Assembly (NCBI GenBank): GCA_036506155.1
Contig: DASXSF010000043.1
Location: 62,001 to 126,000, forward strand
DNA length: 64,000 nt
Direction: 5' to 3'
From: DASXRA01 sp036506155
GTDB taxonomy: Bacteria; Actinomycetota; Actinomycetes; Mycobacteriales; Jatrophihabitantaceae
This document shows, one piece after another, positions 8,989 to 18,681 of the stretch. The stretch's first letter is position 1. Each line of letters begins with the position of its first letter. The notes beneath the pieces were generated by a model that saw nothing but the letters and a program-made list of their open reading frames with translations, was not told the origin of the DNA and made no database searches. The translations under genes and the position numbers were made by a program.

Positions 8989-9746
8989 TCCCCCGATGAG
9001 TGCCGGTACGGCGGCTGCCGCCGGACGAGTTCGCGCAGGACGAGCGCGATGAACGTGGCGTTGGTGGTGAAGTAGCGGCGCCACAAGCGGCCTGGCTCCT
9101 GCAGGACGCGGTACAGCCACTCCAGGCCGAGACGCTGCCAGAGCAGCGGTGCCCGCTTGGTGATGCCGGCGAGGATGTCGAATGAGCCGCCCACGCCGTG
9201 CAGGACGGGCACGCCGAGCGTTTCGCCGTAGTCACCGAGGAAGATCTCTTTCTTCGGCGAGGTCATGCCCAGGAACAGCATGTCCGCGCCCGAATCGGTG
9301 ATGTCGGCCGCGACCGTGGACGCGTCGGCATCGGTAAAGTAGCCGTCGCGAGCGCCGGCGATCTTCAGCGCCGGGAAGCGCTCTCCGAGGCGCTGCTGCA
9401 GCGTGGCGAGGACATCCGCCCGCGCGCCGAGCAGGTAGGCCGACCAGCCGTCGCGGGCGGCGAGTTCCAGCAGCCGCTCGAACAGGTCGATTCCGGCGAC
9501 GCGTTCGGGCACCCGCCGGCGCAGCAGCCGGCTGGCCCACACCACTGACTGCCCGTCGGCGAGCAGCAGGTCGCACTCGAGCAGCGAGTCGCGCAGATGC
9601 GCGTCGTGGCGCAGCCGCACCATCTTCGCGGCGTTCACCACGCCGACAAGCGTGCGTTCACGACTGGCCAGCGACGTCCGGCACCTGTCGAGGACGTCGT
9701 CCATCGTCAGTGCGTCGATCGGCATGCCGAGGATGAGCTGCTTCAT
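8985..9746 (-). CDS. WecG/TagA/CpsF family glycosyltransferase (GT26)
   Basis: 253 residues covering the family's full length. It shows NAAKMVRLRHD near the N-terminus, LLADGQSVVWASRLL, the GIDLFERLL block, LLGA, and MLFLGMTSPKKEIF followed by GVGGSFDILAG near the end, all of which are signatures of this family. Members transfer ManNAc or ManNAcA to an undecaprenyl-linked GlcNAc. That fits the next gene, which makes UDP-ManNAcA. Both ends are ATGA overlaps (9743-9746 and 8985-8988), so this is the middle gene of a tightly coupled trio. Confidence 0.88.
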   Translation of the reverse strand: MKQLILGMPIDALTMDDVLDRCRTSLASRERTLVGVVNAAKMVRLRHDAHLRDSLLECDLLLADGQSVVWASRLLRRRVPERVAGIDLFERLLELAARDGWSAYLLGARADVLATLQQRLGERFPALKIAGARDGYFTDADASTVAADITDSGADMLFLGMTSPKKEIFLGDYGETLGVPVLHGVGGSFDILAGITKRAPLLWQRLGLEWLYRVLQEPGRLWRRYFTTNATFIALVLRELVRRQPPYRHSSGE

Positions 9747-10858
9747 CGCCGCGCGCCCACCCACGCGTACAGCAGCCAGCCGAGCTCGTACGGGCGGCAC
9801 TCGTAGTCGATCACGCCCGGCGGGCATACTCGATCGAGCAGCCGCATCCGCAGTCGCGGCGACACCGCGGTGGTCACCGACCGGATAGAACGCACAGCCT
9901 TGCGCCGCTCGCGGCGGCCCACCTTGCGCCAGATCGCGCCGGTTTCCTCGTGGATCAGCCCCGCCGCGGTCTCGGGCGGGTCGAACACCCAGGACAGCCC
10001 GCGGTTGACGGCGAGCTGGTAGTCGATGCCGCCAGCGGCGCGCAGGTCGAGCAGGGCCATCGGCGCCATCGCATGCTGGTGGACGCTGTACACCGGGTAG
10101 CCCTCGACGACCTCGCCGGTGCGGACGTCGTAGTGCCACCACCACTGCCCGGCGCCGCCTTGTAGCCGCACGATCCGCTGCGCGCACCGCTGCGCGGCGG
10201 CGAGCGAGTTCGGGTCCTCGATTGCGGCGTGGTGCCGGGCGAGCGCCTGGATCGGGTACACCTGATCGGCGAAGCAGCCGACGTGCGCGCGGTACCGGGG
10301 CAGGCTCTCGCGCGGCACGGCGTGCGGGAAGAGGCCCTGCGCGCCCTGGGCAGTCTGCAGCCGCGCGGCCAGTTGGTCGGCGTCGGCCGCGACATCGCTC
10401 ATCGCGCGGACGGCCAGCAGCGCGGTCAGCGTCCAGGCCAGATCGACGGTCGGGGCGGGTCGGCTCGACCGGGCCGCCGCGACGAGGCGACCGACGAGCG
10501 TCGGGTCGGCGACCCCGGCCACCTCGGCGGACGCCCAGACGGCAAGAGCCGCCGCTCCGAGGTCAGCGCTGGTGCGGGCCTGTCCGGTGACCGCTTCGGC
10601 GAGCTGCGCGGCGTCGCTGCCGGCGAGGAGGGCACGTTGCTCGGCCGGGTCCAGGCGCGCCGCCCCGAGCGCGACGATCGCGGCGTAGCGAAGGTTCGTG
10701 CCCTCGTCGCGCAGGCCCCCGCTGCCAAGGCGCGTGGTTTGAACGAACTGGGCGGTACCGGACAGGTACATCCGCGGTAGCGCACGCTTGGCCGATTCGA
10801 CGAGCAACGCAATATCCGACTGCGCCACGGTGGATGCTGCGACGCGCTGCGTATTCAT
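9743..10858 (-). CDS. Alpha/alpha-toroid-like protein of the polysaccharide locus
   Basis: 371 residues, largely helical and rich in Ala, Leu and Trp, with repeating two-helix units (for example YAAIVALGAARL, AAALAVWASAEVAG, GQWWWHYDVRTG, YPVYSVHQHAMAPMALLDL). This resembles the six-hairpin or terpenoid-cyclase toroid seen in some glycosidases. I cannot assign catalytic acids and would not call it an enzyme. The ATG at 10858 has a G-rich ribosome binding site. It is the first gene of the operon toroid - wecG-like - wecC and is divergent from mfd. It may process or bind the saccharide made by its partners. Confidence 0.6.
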   Translation of the reverse strand: MNTQRVAASTVAQSDIALLVESAKRALPRMYLSGTAQFVQTTRLGSGGLRDEGTNLRYAAIVALGAARLDPAEQRALLAGSDAAQLAEAVTGQARTSADLGAAALAVWASAEVAGVADPTLVGRLVAAARSSRPAPTVDLAWTLTALLAVRAMSDVAADADQLAARLQTAQGAQGLFPHAVPRESLPRYRAHVGCFADQVYPIQALARHHAAIEDPNSLAAAQRCAQRIVRLQGGAGQWWWHYDVRTGEVVEGYPVYSVHQHAMAPMALLDLRAAGGIDYQLAVNRGLSWVFDPPETAAGLIHEETGAIWRKVGRRERRKAVRSIRSVTTAVSPRLRMRLLDRVCPPGVIDYECRPYELGWLLYAWVGARR

Positions 10859-11101
10859 GTAATCCACTCGTCCCCCCGAACGATTCACCGTGGATTGACA
10901 GGATCGCACGTGCGCGGGCTTCGCGCATCACCGCCCGATACACCGTCTCCGTGCGTGACCAATCCTTGCTGTCCGTGATCGCGGCGCCCTGACCTGCGCT
11001 GCCGACTAGCCCGCGGCCGGGCGGTTCGCCCGCGTAGGCTGGAAAGCACCCCGTCCGCTCCCGGATCGGGGATTGTTGTGCTGCCCTGCGGAAGGTTTCG
11101 C

Positions 11102-14100
11102 ATGAGCTTGTCCGGATTGCTCGATCTCGCGCTGGCCGATCCGGCGCTGCGCACGGTCGTCGAGTCGGTCGGCGCGCCGGAGTTGACGGTCAGCGGACCC
11201 CCGGCGCTGCGGCCGTTCATGATCGCGGCGGTGGCCCGCGAGCGCACTGTGCTGGCGGTGACCAGCACCGGCGCCGAGGCGGACGACCTGGCCGCCGCGC
11301 TGCGCTGCCTGCTGCCACCGGAGACGGTCGCCGTCTATCCGGGATGGGAGACGCTGCCGCACGAACGGCTCTCACCACGCGCCGACACGATGGGGCAGCG
11401 GTTGGCCGTACTGAGAAGGCTCGCCCATCCGAGCAAGGAGCACGGGCCGCTGCGTGCGGTGGTCTCGCCTGTGCGGGCCGTGCTGCAGCCTCAGGTGCCG
11501 GGACTGGGCGAGCTCACGCCGGTCGAGTTGCACGCCGGCGACGCCGGACGCGAGCTCACCGACGTGGTGGCCGACCTCGTTACGGCCGGATACGAGCGGA
11601 CCGACCTGGTCGAGAAGCGCGGTGACTTCGCGGTGCGAGGGGGCATCCTCGATGTCTTCCCCCCGACCGAGGAGCACCCGCTACGTGTGGAGTTCTGGGG
11701 CGACGAGGTCGAGGAGATTCGCTACTTCAAGGTCGCCGACCAGCGATCGCTCGAGATCGCCGGGCACGGGCTGTGGGCGCCCCCCTGCCGTGAGCTGCTG
11801 CTGACACCCGAGGTGCAGGCACGCGCCGCGAAACTCCTCGATCAGCATCCGGAGCTCGGCGAGCTGCTGGACCCGATCAGTCGCGGCGAGGCCGTCGAGG
11901 GCATGGAGGCGCTCGCGCCCGTGCTCGTCGCCGAGCTACGGCTCGTGCTGCATGAGTTGCCGGCAGGCTCCCACGTCATCGTGTGCGAACCGGAACGGGT
12001 GCACAGCCGGGCTGCCGACCTGGTGCGGACGTCCGAGGAGTTCCTCGCCGCGTCGTGGGCGGTAGCGGCCGGCGGTGGCCAGGCTCCCATCGACCTTGCC
12101 GCCGCATCGCTGCGCGAACTCGACGAGGCGCAGGCCGAGGCGGTCACCGCGAACATCCCGTGGTGGGGCGTGACGCAGCTGGGCGCAGAGGTGACGAGCG
12201 CGTTCACCACGGCGCCGACGTACCGCGGGGACACCGAGGCCGCGATGGCCGACCTCAAGGAGTGGACCCGCGACGAGTGGCAGGTCGCGCTCGTGTTCGA
12301 CGGGCACGGCACCGCGCAGCGCGCCGCCGAGCGGTTGGCGGCGGCCGAGGTGCCGGGGCGACTCGACGCAGGCCTTGAGCCGGGCGTCGTCCATGTCACG
12401 ACGGGATGCCTGCTCGGCGGCATGATCGCGCCCGAGCTCCGGCTCGCGTTCCTCACCGAGGCCGACCTGACCGGCCAGCGTGGCTCGCTCACTCGCGACA
12501 CGTCGCGCATGCCGAGCCGCAGGCGCAACGCGATCGACCCGATCCTGCTTCAGCTAGGTGACTTCGTGGTCCACGAGCAGCACGGGGTAGGCAGGTACGT
12601 CGAGATGGTGCGCCGCACCGTCAACGGCGGCGAACGTGAGTACCTGATCATCGAATATGCCCCGTCAAAGCGCGGACAGCCGGGTGATCGCCTTTACGTA
12701 CCGACGGATTCGCTTGACCAGGTCACCAAGTACGTCGGTGGTGACAACCCGTCGCTGAACCGCCTCGGCGGCGCCGACTGGGCCAGGACGAAAGGTCGCG
12801 CGCGCAAGGCGGTTCGCGAAATCGCGGCGCAGCTCATCCGGCTCTACAGCGCACGGATGGCCACCAAGGGCTACGCGTTCAGCTCGGACACCCCGTGGCA
12901 ACGCGAACTGGAAGACGCCTTCCCGTACGTCGAGACGCCCGACCAGCTCGCCGCGATCGACGAGGTCAAGGCCGACATGGAACGGCCCGTGCCGATGGAC
13001 CGGATCATCTGTGGCGACGTGGGCTACGGCAAGACCGAGGTGGCCGTGCGCGCGGCGTTCAAAGCGGTGCAGGACAGCAAGCAGGTGGCCGTGCTCGTCC
13101 CGACGACTCTGTTGTCGCACCAGCACCTGTCGACGTTCCGCGAGCGGATGGCACAGTTCCCGGTAGAGATCCGCGAGCTGTCCCGGTTCACTCCGGCGTC
13201 CCAGGTCGAGGCAACGATGGACGGCATCGCCAACGGAAGCGTCGACGTCGTGATCGGCACGCACCGCATCCTGCAGCAGAACGTGCGGTTCAAAGACGTC
13301 GGCCTGGTCGTGGTCGACGAGGAGCAGCGTTTCGGCGTCGAGCACAAGGAGTACCTCAAGGCGCTGCGTACCGCCGTCGACGTGCTGACCATGTCGGCCA
13401 CGCCGATCCCACGCACCTTGGAGATGTCGCTGACCGGAATCCGCGAGATGACGACGATCCTGACCCCGCCCGAGGAGAGACATCCGATCCTGACATTCGT
13501 CGGCGCGCAGGACGAGCGACAGATCGCCGCCGCCATCCGGCGCGAACTGTTACGAGACGGGCAGGTCTTCTACATCCACAACCGCGTCGAGTCGATCAAC
13601 CGTGCCGCCGAGCGGGCAGCCAAGCTGGTGCCCGAGGCGCGAATCGCCGTGGCGCACGGGCAGATGAGTGAGGACGCGCTCGAGCAGGTCATGCTCGGCT
13701 TCTGGGAGAAGCGCTACGACGTGCTGGTGTGCACGACGATCGTCGAATCGGGCCTGGACATCCCCAACGCCAACACGCTGATCGTCGAGCGTTCGGACAT
13801 GTTCGGCCTCTCGCAGCTACATCAGCTGCGCGGACGTGTAGGGCGGGCGCGCGAGCGGGGGTACGCGTACTTCCTGTACCCGCCGGAGCGTCCGTTGACC
13901 GAGACGGCATACGACCGGCTGGCCACGATCGCCCAGCACACCGAACTCGGCGCCGGGATGGCCGTGGCGATGAAGGACCTTGAGATTCGCGGGGCGGGCA
14001 ACCTGCTGGGCGGCGAGCAGTCCGGGTACATCGCCGGCGTCGGCTTCGACCTGTACGTGCGCCTCGTCGGTGAGGCGGTGGCGGAGTACCACGGCGACGG

Positions 14101-14578
14101 CGCGGAAGAGGCCGCCGACGTGAAGGTCGATCTGCCGGTCGACGCCAACCTGCCGGTGGAGTACCTGCCCGGCGAGCGGTTGCGCTTGGAGGCATACCGC
14201 TCGCTGGCGAGCGCGACGACGGACGAGGCGGTGGAGGCGGTGCGCGAGGAGCTCGTCGACCGGTTCGGCCCGGTCCCCCCGCCGGTCGAGAATCTGCTTG
14301 CTGTGGCGCGGTTCAAGGTGCTGTGCCGACGCTACGGTGTCACCGAGGTGGCGCTGCACGGGGCCTCGGTGCGCTTCTCACCACTCGACCTGCCCGAGTC
14401 GGCACAGCTGCGACTGAAGCGTCTCTACGACCGCGCGGTGTACAAGCAGGCTGTAGGAACTGTCTCGGTGCCGCGCCCGAGACAGGGCGGGGCGGGCAGC
14501 GAGCCGCTGCGCGACATCGCCCTGCTGCAGTGGTGCGGTCAGGTGCTGGAGCAGATCGCCGGTACTGGGCGGTCGTGA
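11102..14578 (+). CDS. mfd: Transcription-repair coupling factor
   Basis: Mfd removes RNA polymerase stalled at DNA lesions and recruits UvrA. 1158 residues, as expected. The N-terminal part is the UvrB-like module. The RNA-polymerase-interacting domain starts near residue 480 (QLGDFVVHEQHGVGRYVEM). Walker A is GDVGYGKTEVA near 637, Walker B is VVDEEQRFGVEHKE near 738, and motifs LTMSATPIPRT and QLHQLRGRVGRARERGYAY follow. The C-terminal TRCF domain is complete. The start at 11102 is chosen because GGAAGG lies just upstream; an earlier start in frame lacks one. It contains a TTA codon at 13550. Its position next to mazG/eno is the usual actinobacterial arrangement. Confidence 0.97.
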   Translation: MSLSGLLDLALADPALRTVVESVGAPELTVSGPPALRPFMIAAVARERTVLAVTSTGAEADDLAAALRCLLPPETVAVYPGWETLPHERLSPRADTMGQRLAVLRRLAHPSKEHGPLRAVVSPVRAVLQPQVPGLGELTPVELHAGDAGRELTDVVADLVTAGYERTDLVEKRGDFAVRGGILDVFPPTEEHPLRVEFWGDEVEEIRYFKVADQRSLEIAGHGLWAPPCRELLLTPEVQARAAKLLDQHPELGELLDPISRGEAVEGMEALAPVLVAELRLVLHELPAGSHVIVCEPERVHSRAADLVRTSEEFLAASWAVAAGGGQAPIDLAAASLRELDEAQAEAVTANIPWWGVTQLGAEVTSAFTTAPTYRGDTEAAMADLKEWTRDEWQVALVFDGHGTAQRAAERLAAAEVPGRLDAGLEPGVVHVTTGCLLGGMIAPELRLAFLTEADLTGQRGSLTRDTSRMPSRRRNAIDPILLQLGDFVVHEQHGVGRYVEMVRRTVNGGEREYLIIEYAPSKRGQPGDRLYVPTDSLDQVTKYVGGDNPSLNRLGGADWARTKGRARKAVREIAAQLIRLYSARMATKGYAFSSDTPWQRELEDAFPYVETPDQLAAIDEVKADMERPVPMDRIICGDVGYGKTEVAVRAAFKAVQDSKQVAVLVPTTLLSHQHLSTFRERMAQFPVEIRELSRFTPASQVEATMDGIANGSVDVVIGTHRILQQNVRFKDVGLVVVDEEQRFGVEHKEYLKALRTAVDVLTMSATPIPRTLEMSLTGIREMTTILTPPEERHPILTFVGAQDERQIAAAIRRELLRDGQVFYIHNRVESINRAAERAAKLVPEARIAVAHGQMSEDALEQVMLGFWEKRYDVLVCTTIVESGLDIPNANTLIVERSDMFGLSQLHQLRGRVGRARERGYAYFLYPPERPLTETAYDRLATIAQHTELGAGMAVAMKDLEIRGAGNLLGGEQSGYIAGVGFDLYVRLVGEAVAEYHGDGAEEAADVKVDLPVDANLPVEYLPGERLRLEAYRSLASATTDEAVEAVREELVDRFGPVPPPVENLLAVARFKVLCRRYGVTEVALHGASVRFSPLDLPESAQLRLKRLYDRAVYKQAVGTVSVPRPRQGGAGSEPLRDIALLQWCGQVLEQIAGTGRS

Positions 14579-14636
14579 TCGATCTCGGCGAGACGTGGCC
14601 GATCGACTTCCCGATCAGCCCGATCGTCCCGCCTCA

Positions 14637-15785
14637 TTACCGGCCGGAGTAGGCCGGGTCGAAGTCGTCGGGCGGGTCAGCCAATCCGAAAAAGTGCTCG
14701 ATCGCCTGGACGGAACGGCGGCCCGCGTGACCATCGCCGTAGGGGTTCACGGCGTTGGCCATCGTCGCGTAATGGTCGGCGTCGTCGAGTAGGGCGGCGA
14801 CCTCGCGCACGATCGTCGCCTCGTCGGTGCCGACCAGCCGGACGGTGCCCGCCTCTACCGCCTCGGGGCGTTCGGTCGTCTCGCGCATGACGAGCACTGG
14901 CTTGCCGAGGCTGGGGCCTTCTTCCTGGACGCCGCCGCTGTCCGTGAGGATCAGATGGCTGTCCTGCATCAGACGGCAGAACTGCCCGTACGGCAAGGGC
15001 TCGGTGATCGCGACGTTGGGCAGGCCCGCCAGTGGCGGCAGCAGCACCTCGCGCACGACTGGATTGAGATGCGCCGGCAGCACGAACGTCACGTCAGGGT
15101 AGCGGCGGGCCAGGCTCGCGATGGCACGCGCCGATGCGGCCATCGGCGCGCCCCAGGACTCGCGGCGGTGCGCCGTGATCAGCACGCTGCGGCCGTCCAG
15201 CCGTTCGAGAGCGAGATCGGAATAGGCCAGGCGGCGCGCCACCACGGAGTGCAGCGCGTCGATGACGGTGTTGCCGGTGACGAAGATCCGCGACGGCTTG
15301 ACGTTCTCAGCGACGAGATTGGCTCGGGACGTACGCGTCGGCGCCAGGTGCAGGCTGGCCAGCTGCGAGGTCAACCGGCGGTTGATCTCCTCGGGGAACG
15401 GGTTGTACGGATCGGAGGTGCGCAGCCCCGCCTCGACGTGCACCACTGGCACCTGCGCGTAAAAGGCCGCCAGCGCCGCCACGAACGAGGTGGTGGTGTC
15501 GCCCTGCACGACCACCGCAGCCGGCGCCTCGGCGCGGATCACCTCGCTCAGCCCGGACAGCGCCCGCACCGTCACGTCCGTCAGCGTCTGCCGCGGCGTG
15601 ATGATGTCCAGGTCGTGCACCGGCTCGACGCCGAACAGCCGGTTGACCTGGTCGAGCATCTCGCGGTGCTGCCCGGTGACGACAGGCAGCGGCCGCAGGT
15701 GTTCCGATTCCGCCAGCTGTGCGATCAGCGGGGCGAGCTTGATTGCCTCGGGCCGCGTGCCGTAAATGACCATTACTCGGTCCAT
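14637..15785 (-). CDS. wecB: UDP-N-acetylglucosamine 2-epimerase (non-hydrolysing)
   Basis: Interconverts UDP-GlcNAc and UDP-ManNAc, the first step to ManNAcA. 382 residues. VMVIYGTRPEAIKLAPL is at the N-terminus, VVQGDTTTS, HVEAGLRT and FPEEINRR in the first half, and LTDSGGVQEEGPSLGKPVL with RETTERPE in the second. All are hallmarks of this family and match the usual size. ATG 15785 has a GGGGGGA site upstream; the longer open frame to 15953 adds unrelated sequence. It is convergent with mfd and divergent from the CapK-like gene. It supplies the substrate of the dehydrogenase at 7726. Confidence 0.93.
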   Translation of the reverse strand: MDRVMVIYGTRPEAIKLAPLIAQLAESEHLRPLPVVTGQHREMLDQVNRLFGVEPVHDLDIITPRQTLTDVTVRALSGLSEVIRAEAPAAVVVQGDTTTSFVAALAAFYAQVPVVHVEAGLRTSDPYNPFPEEINRRLTSQLASLHLAPTRTSRANLVAENVKPSRIFVTGNTVIDALHSVVARRLAYSDLALERLDGRSVLITAHRRESWGAPMAASARAIASLARRYPDVTFVLPAHLNPVVREVLLPPLAGLPNVAITEPLPYGQFCRLMQDSHLILTDSGGVQEEGPSLGKPVLVMRETTERPEAVEAGTVRLVGTDEATIVREVAALLDDADHYATMANAVNPYGDGHAGRRSVQAIEHFFGLADPPDDFDPAYSGR

Positions 15786-15896
15786 GTGGATCCCCCCGGA
15801 CTCCAGTCGCTCGATACTACGACGAGTCGGTCGTCCGCGCGCGGTGGACGCGGAGCGCTTCCAAGATGTGGCGGGTGTAAGGCTACGATCCAGCGC

Positions 15897-17288
15897 ATGG
15901 GGGCCAATGCAGCACAGTCGAGTGACCGATACGAGCAACTTGTCCGGCGCCAACGGGCGGAACTACAGGATGCCTACCTCAAGGGTGTTCGTCGTCTCCG
16001 CTGGGACGCCGAGCGTCTCGCCGCCGAGCGGGAACGGCGACTGCGGGAGTTGCTGCGCTGGGCGGCCGACCGTTCGCCGTTCTGGCAGGCTCGACTCGCA
16101 GGGCACGACCTGGCGGCGTTCACCGAAGCCGACCTGCCCTCACTACCGATCCTCACACGGGCCGAGATGATGGCCGAGTTCGACGACCTGATCACAGCCC
16201 CTGGCTTGACGCTCGCTCGCGTGAAGGAACACGTCGCGCAGCTGGATGGCGACCGGTATCTCGATGATGAGTACCACGCGATCGTGACGACCGGATATAC
16301 CGGTACAGAAGCGATCCAGGTCTACGGCTGGGACGCCTTCGTGACGTTTGTCATGCAAGGTTCCCGCTGGACGGGACGACGCGGTGAGGATCCTGACGCC
16401 GTTCTGGTGCAGGCGTTCGCCTGCAGTGCCAGACACGAGTCCGGCGCATTCCACGCCTTCAGCACGTTCGAGAGCGGAGGGCCTTCCGCGCACTGCTTCG
16501 CCGGCACGATGCCACTACCCGAGATGGTCGATGGTCTCAATCAGGCCCGCCCGAAGGTGGAGGCTCTTCAGGGGTGGCCGAACGTCATCCGGCGGCTCGC
16601 CTTGGAGGCGCTGGCCGGTCGCCTGACAATCACCCCGACCTGGGTAGCCGTGGCCGGCGAGATGTGCACGCCGGCGGTCCGGGAGGCGGTCCGGGCGGCG
16701 TGGGGCATCGAGCCGGCGGAGTTCTGGGGCTGTTCCGAAGGCACGTATGCCTTTCCCTGCGGTGTCGGGGAGGGCAAGCACATCGCCGACGACCTGGTGA
16801 TCCTGGAATCAGTGGACACCGAAGGCAACGTGGTCCCGTACGGGCAACCCGGAGATCGGCTGTTGCTCACCAGCCTGTACAACCTCGACCAGCCACTGAT
16901 CCGTTATGACCTCGCCGACGCGGTGACGATCACCGATGAGCCGTGTCCGTGTGGCTGTGCCCACAAGCGCATCACGGATGTTCATGGACGGATCGACGGG
17001 CAATTCGGATACGACGGCGGGGTCTCGGTGCCCCGTCGCGCGGTGGAGCGCGCCATCCTCGCTGCTCCCGGCCTGACCGACTTCTTCGTCCACCAGACGC
17101 CACAGGGGCTGGACGTATCCGTCGTGACCAACGGTTCGGATGACCTCGAGCGCCTTCGGGCCGACCTGGCGGATGTGCTACGTCGCAGCGGACTCGCATC
17201 ACCCGAGGTCTCCGTCGCGGAGGTCGACGACCTCGACCGCTTCTGGTCCGGCAAGACGCGGCAGTTCGAGTCGATCGCGGAAGCTTGA
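15897..17288 (+). CDS. CapK/PaaK-like AMP-dependent ligase
   Basis: 463 residues of the phenylacetate-CoA ligase/CapK branch of the adenylate-forming superfamily. After a helical, Arg-rich N-terminus come TTGYTGTEA (about 132, the P-loop-like segment), FWGCSEGTYAFPCG (about 281) and DQPLIRYDLAD. A Cys cluster CPCGCAHKRITDVHGRIDG is followed by a C-terminal small domain ending in WSGKTRQFE with the usual late Lys. Members activate carboxylic acids as acyl-AMP. CapK homologues sit in capsule loci, so a role in decorating the nearby polymer is possible but not shown. It is divergent from wecB with 111 bases between starts. Confidence 0.75.
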   Translation: MGANAAQSSDRYEQLVRRQRAELQDAYLKGVRRLRWDAERLAAERERRLRELLRWAADRSPFWQARLAGHDLAAFTEADLPSLPILTRAEMMAEFDDLITAPGLTLARVKEHVAQLDGDRYLDDEYHAIVTTGYTGTEAIQVYGWDAFVTFVMQGSRWTGRRGEDPDAVLVQAFACSARHESGAFHAFSTFESGGPSAHCFAGTMPLPEMVDGLNQARPKVEALQGWPNVIRRLALEALAGRLTITPTWVAVAGEMCTPAVREAVRAAWGIEPAEFWGCSEGTYAFPCGVGEGKHIADDLVILESVDTEGNVVPYGQPGDRLLLTSLYNLDQPLIRYDLADAVTITDEPCPCGCAHKRITDVHGRIDGQFGYDGGVSVPRRAVERAILAAPGLTDFFVHQTPQGLDVSVVTNGSDDLERLRADLADVLRRSGLASPEVSVAEVDDLDRFWSGKTRQFESIAEA

Positions 17289-17476
17289 CACCCCACCGAC
17301 GTGCGTCCGGACCGTACGTTCGGGCGCTGATGGCATCGCCGCCGCCGGGCCATAGGAGAGCCAGCGCTAACCGCCTGGCACCTGGTGGGAGGACGTAAAT
17401 GCACGGCCTGCCCGAGGGAACGAACCGGAGCTGAGCCCGCTGCGGCGCGGTGATCGCCGCATGAGAACCTAGCGCG

Positions 17477-18070
17477 GTGAGACTTCGTCGGATCGGTTTC
17501 TGCGCCGCAGCCGTCCTGGCGTGCTGCGGGCTCGCCGCGTGCGAGACCAAGGCAGGCGCGGCTGCGTTCGTCGGCGGGACCCGGATCAGCGACAGCAACG
17601 TCAACGGGTACCTGACGGTAGAGTCCACGCCGTATGCGGGCGGCCAGGGCCAGGAGGTGCGGCCGAGGGTCGTCGTCCTCGAAACGCTTGTCCAGCAGCA
17701 GTTGCTGGAGCAGGCCCTGGCCGCGGCCGGCGGGCCGGCGAGCCAGGCCGAGCTCGATCAGGTGCACGACAGCATCTTGCAGGGCGCGACCGAGGAGCAG
17801 CTGACCGCCCAGATCACGAAGTCGAACTTCACCGCGTCGTTCGAGCCGGTGTACCTGCGGACCCAGGAGCTGTTCGCCGTGTACGGCCAGCGCACCCACG
17901 CGACGAGCGCAAACGCTGTCATCGCATCGGTGAACAAGCACAACATCGGGGTGCAGGTCAGCCCCCGCTACGGCGCCTGGGACTCGGCGCAGTTCGCGCT
18001 CCAGGGCGACGCCCTCGCCCCCGGGCTGAGCGCAGTGCTGACGACCGGTACGGCGTCGCCTGGCTCATGA
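17477..18070 (+). CDS. Lipoprotein with SurA-type N-terminal chaperone region
   Basis: 197 residues. It has a basic N-terminus, a hydrophobic core and a lipobox ending LAAC at about residue 22, so the mature protein is probably acylated and extracytoplasmic. The following part (AAFVGGTRISDSNVNGYL and helices with LVQQQLLEQALAAAGG) matches the SurA/trigger-factor-like N-terminal helical domain. No rotamase domain follows. Its stop overlaps the mazG start by ATGA. It is likely a secreted-protein chaperone; the client is unknown. Confidence 0.7.
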   Translation: MRLRRIGFCAAAVLACCGLAACETKAGAAAFVGGTRISDSNVNGYLTVESTPYAGGQGQEVRPRVVVLETLVQQQLLEQALAAAGGPASQAELDQVHDSILQGATEEQLTAQITKSNFTASFEPVYLRTQELFAVYGQRTHATSANAVIASVNKHNIGVQVSPRYGAWDSAQFALQGDALAPGLSAVLTTGTASPGS

Positions 18071-18681
18071 GTGAGCCGTTATTGCGCGCGGCGGCCGTCA
18101 TGGACCGGCTCCGCTCGCCGGGTGGCTGCCCGTGGGACGCGGCGCAGACACACCGTTCGCTCGCGAAGTACCTGCTCGAGGAGACGTACGAGACCCTCGA
18201 GGCAATCGAGACCGACGACATGGCGCTGCTGCGCGAAGAGCTTGGCGATCTGCTGCTGCAGGTGCTGTTCCATGCCCGGCTCGCCGAAGAGCTCCCGGAG
18301 GGGGAGCGTTTCTCGATCGACGACGTGGCGAGCGATCTCGTCGCCAAACTCGTGCATCGGCATCCGCACGTGTTCAGCGACGTCAAGGTCGACGGTGCCG
18401 ACGAGGTGAACGAGAACTGGGAACGGCTCAAGGCGGCCGAAAAGGCACGGGCGTCGATCGTCGAGGGCGTGCCGATGGGCCAGCCGGCGCTGGCGCTCGC
18501 CGCCAAGCTGGTCTCCCGGGCACAGCGCGCCGGCACCGACGTACCGATCGCCGGCGACGGAATCGGCCCGCGCCTGCTCGCACTCGTCCGCGATGCGGTC
18601 GCCGCCGGCGTCGACCCGGAGCTCGCATTGCGCGAGACTTCGCGCGCCTACCGAGACACCCTGCTGGGCCACACGCGATGA
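18067..18681 (+). CDS. mazG: Nucleoside triphosphate pyrophosphohydrolase MazG
   Basis: Hydrolyses (d)NTPs to monophosphates and pyrophosphate, cleaning the nucleotide pool. 204 residues. RLRSPGGCPWDAAQTHRSL at the N-terminus is characteristic, and the metal-binding acidic helices are intact: LEETYETLEAIE and LREELGDLLLQVLFH. NENWERLK follows later in the protein. It begins inside the lipoprotein stop (ATGA) and ends inside the DinB start (ATGA), so three genes are coupled. The fifth codon is TTA, uncommon in high-GC actinomycetes. Confidence 0.93.
   Translation: MSEPLLRAAAVMDRLRSPGGCPWDAAQTHRSLAKYLLEETYETLEAIETDDMALLREELGDLLLQVLFHARLAEELPEGERFSIDDVASDLVAKLVHRHPHVFSDVKVDGADEVNENWERLKAAEKARASIVEGVPMGQPALALAAKLVSRAQRAGTDVPIAGDGIGPRLLALVRDAVAAGVDPELALRETSRAYRDTLLGHTR

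Noticed and set aside
14575..14652. 25-codon frame after mfd
   Set aside because: Overlaps the stop codons of mfd and wecB, without a ribosome site or family pattern.
14955..15896. N-terminal extension of the CapK-like frame
   Set aside because: It runs antisense to wecB and has no homology-like features; the conserved protein starts at 15897.
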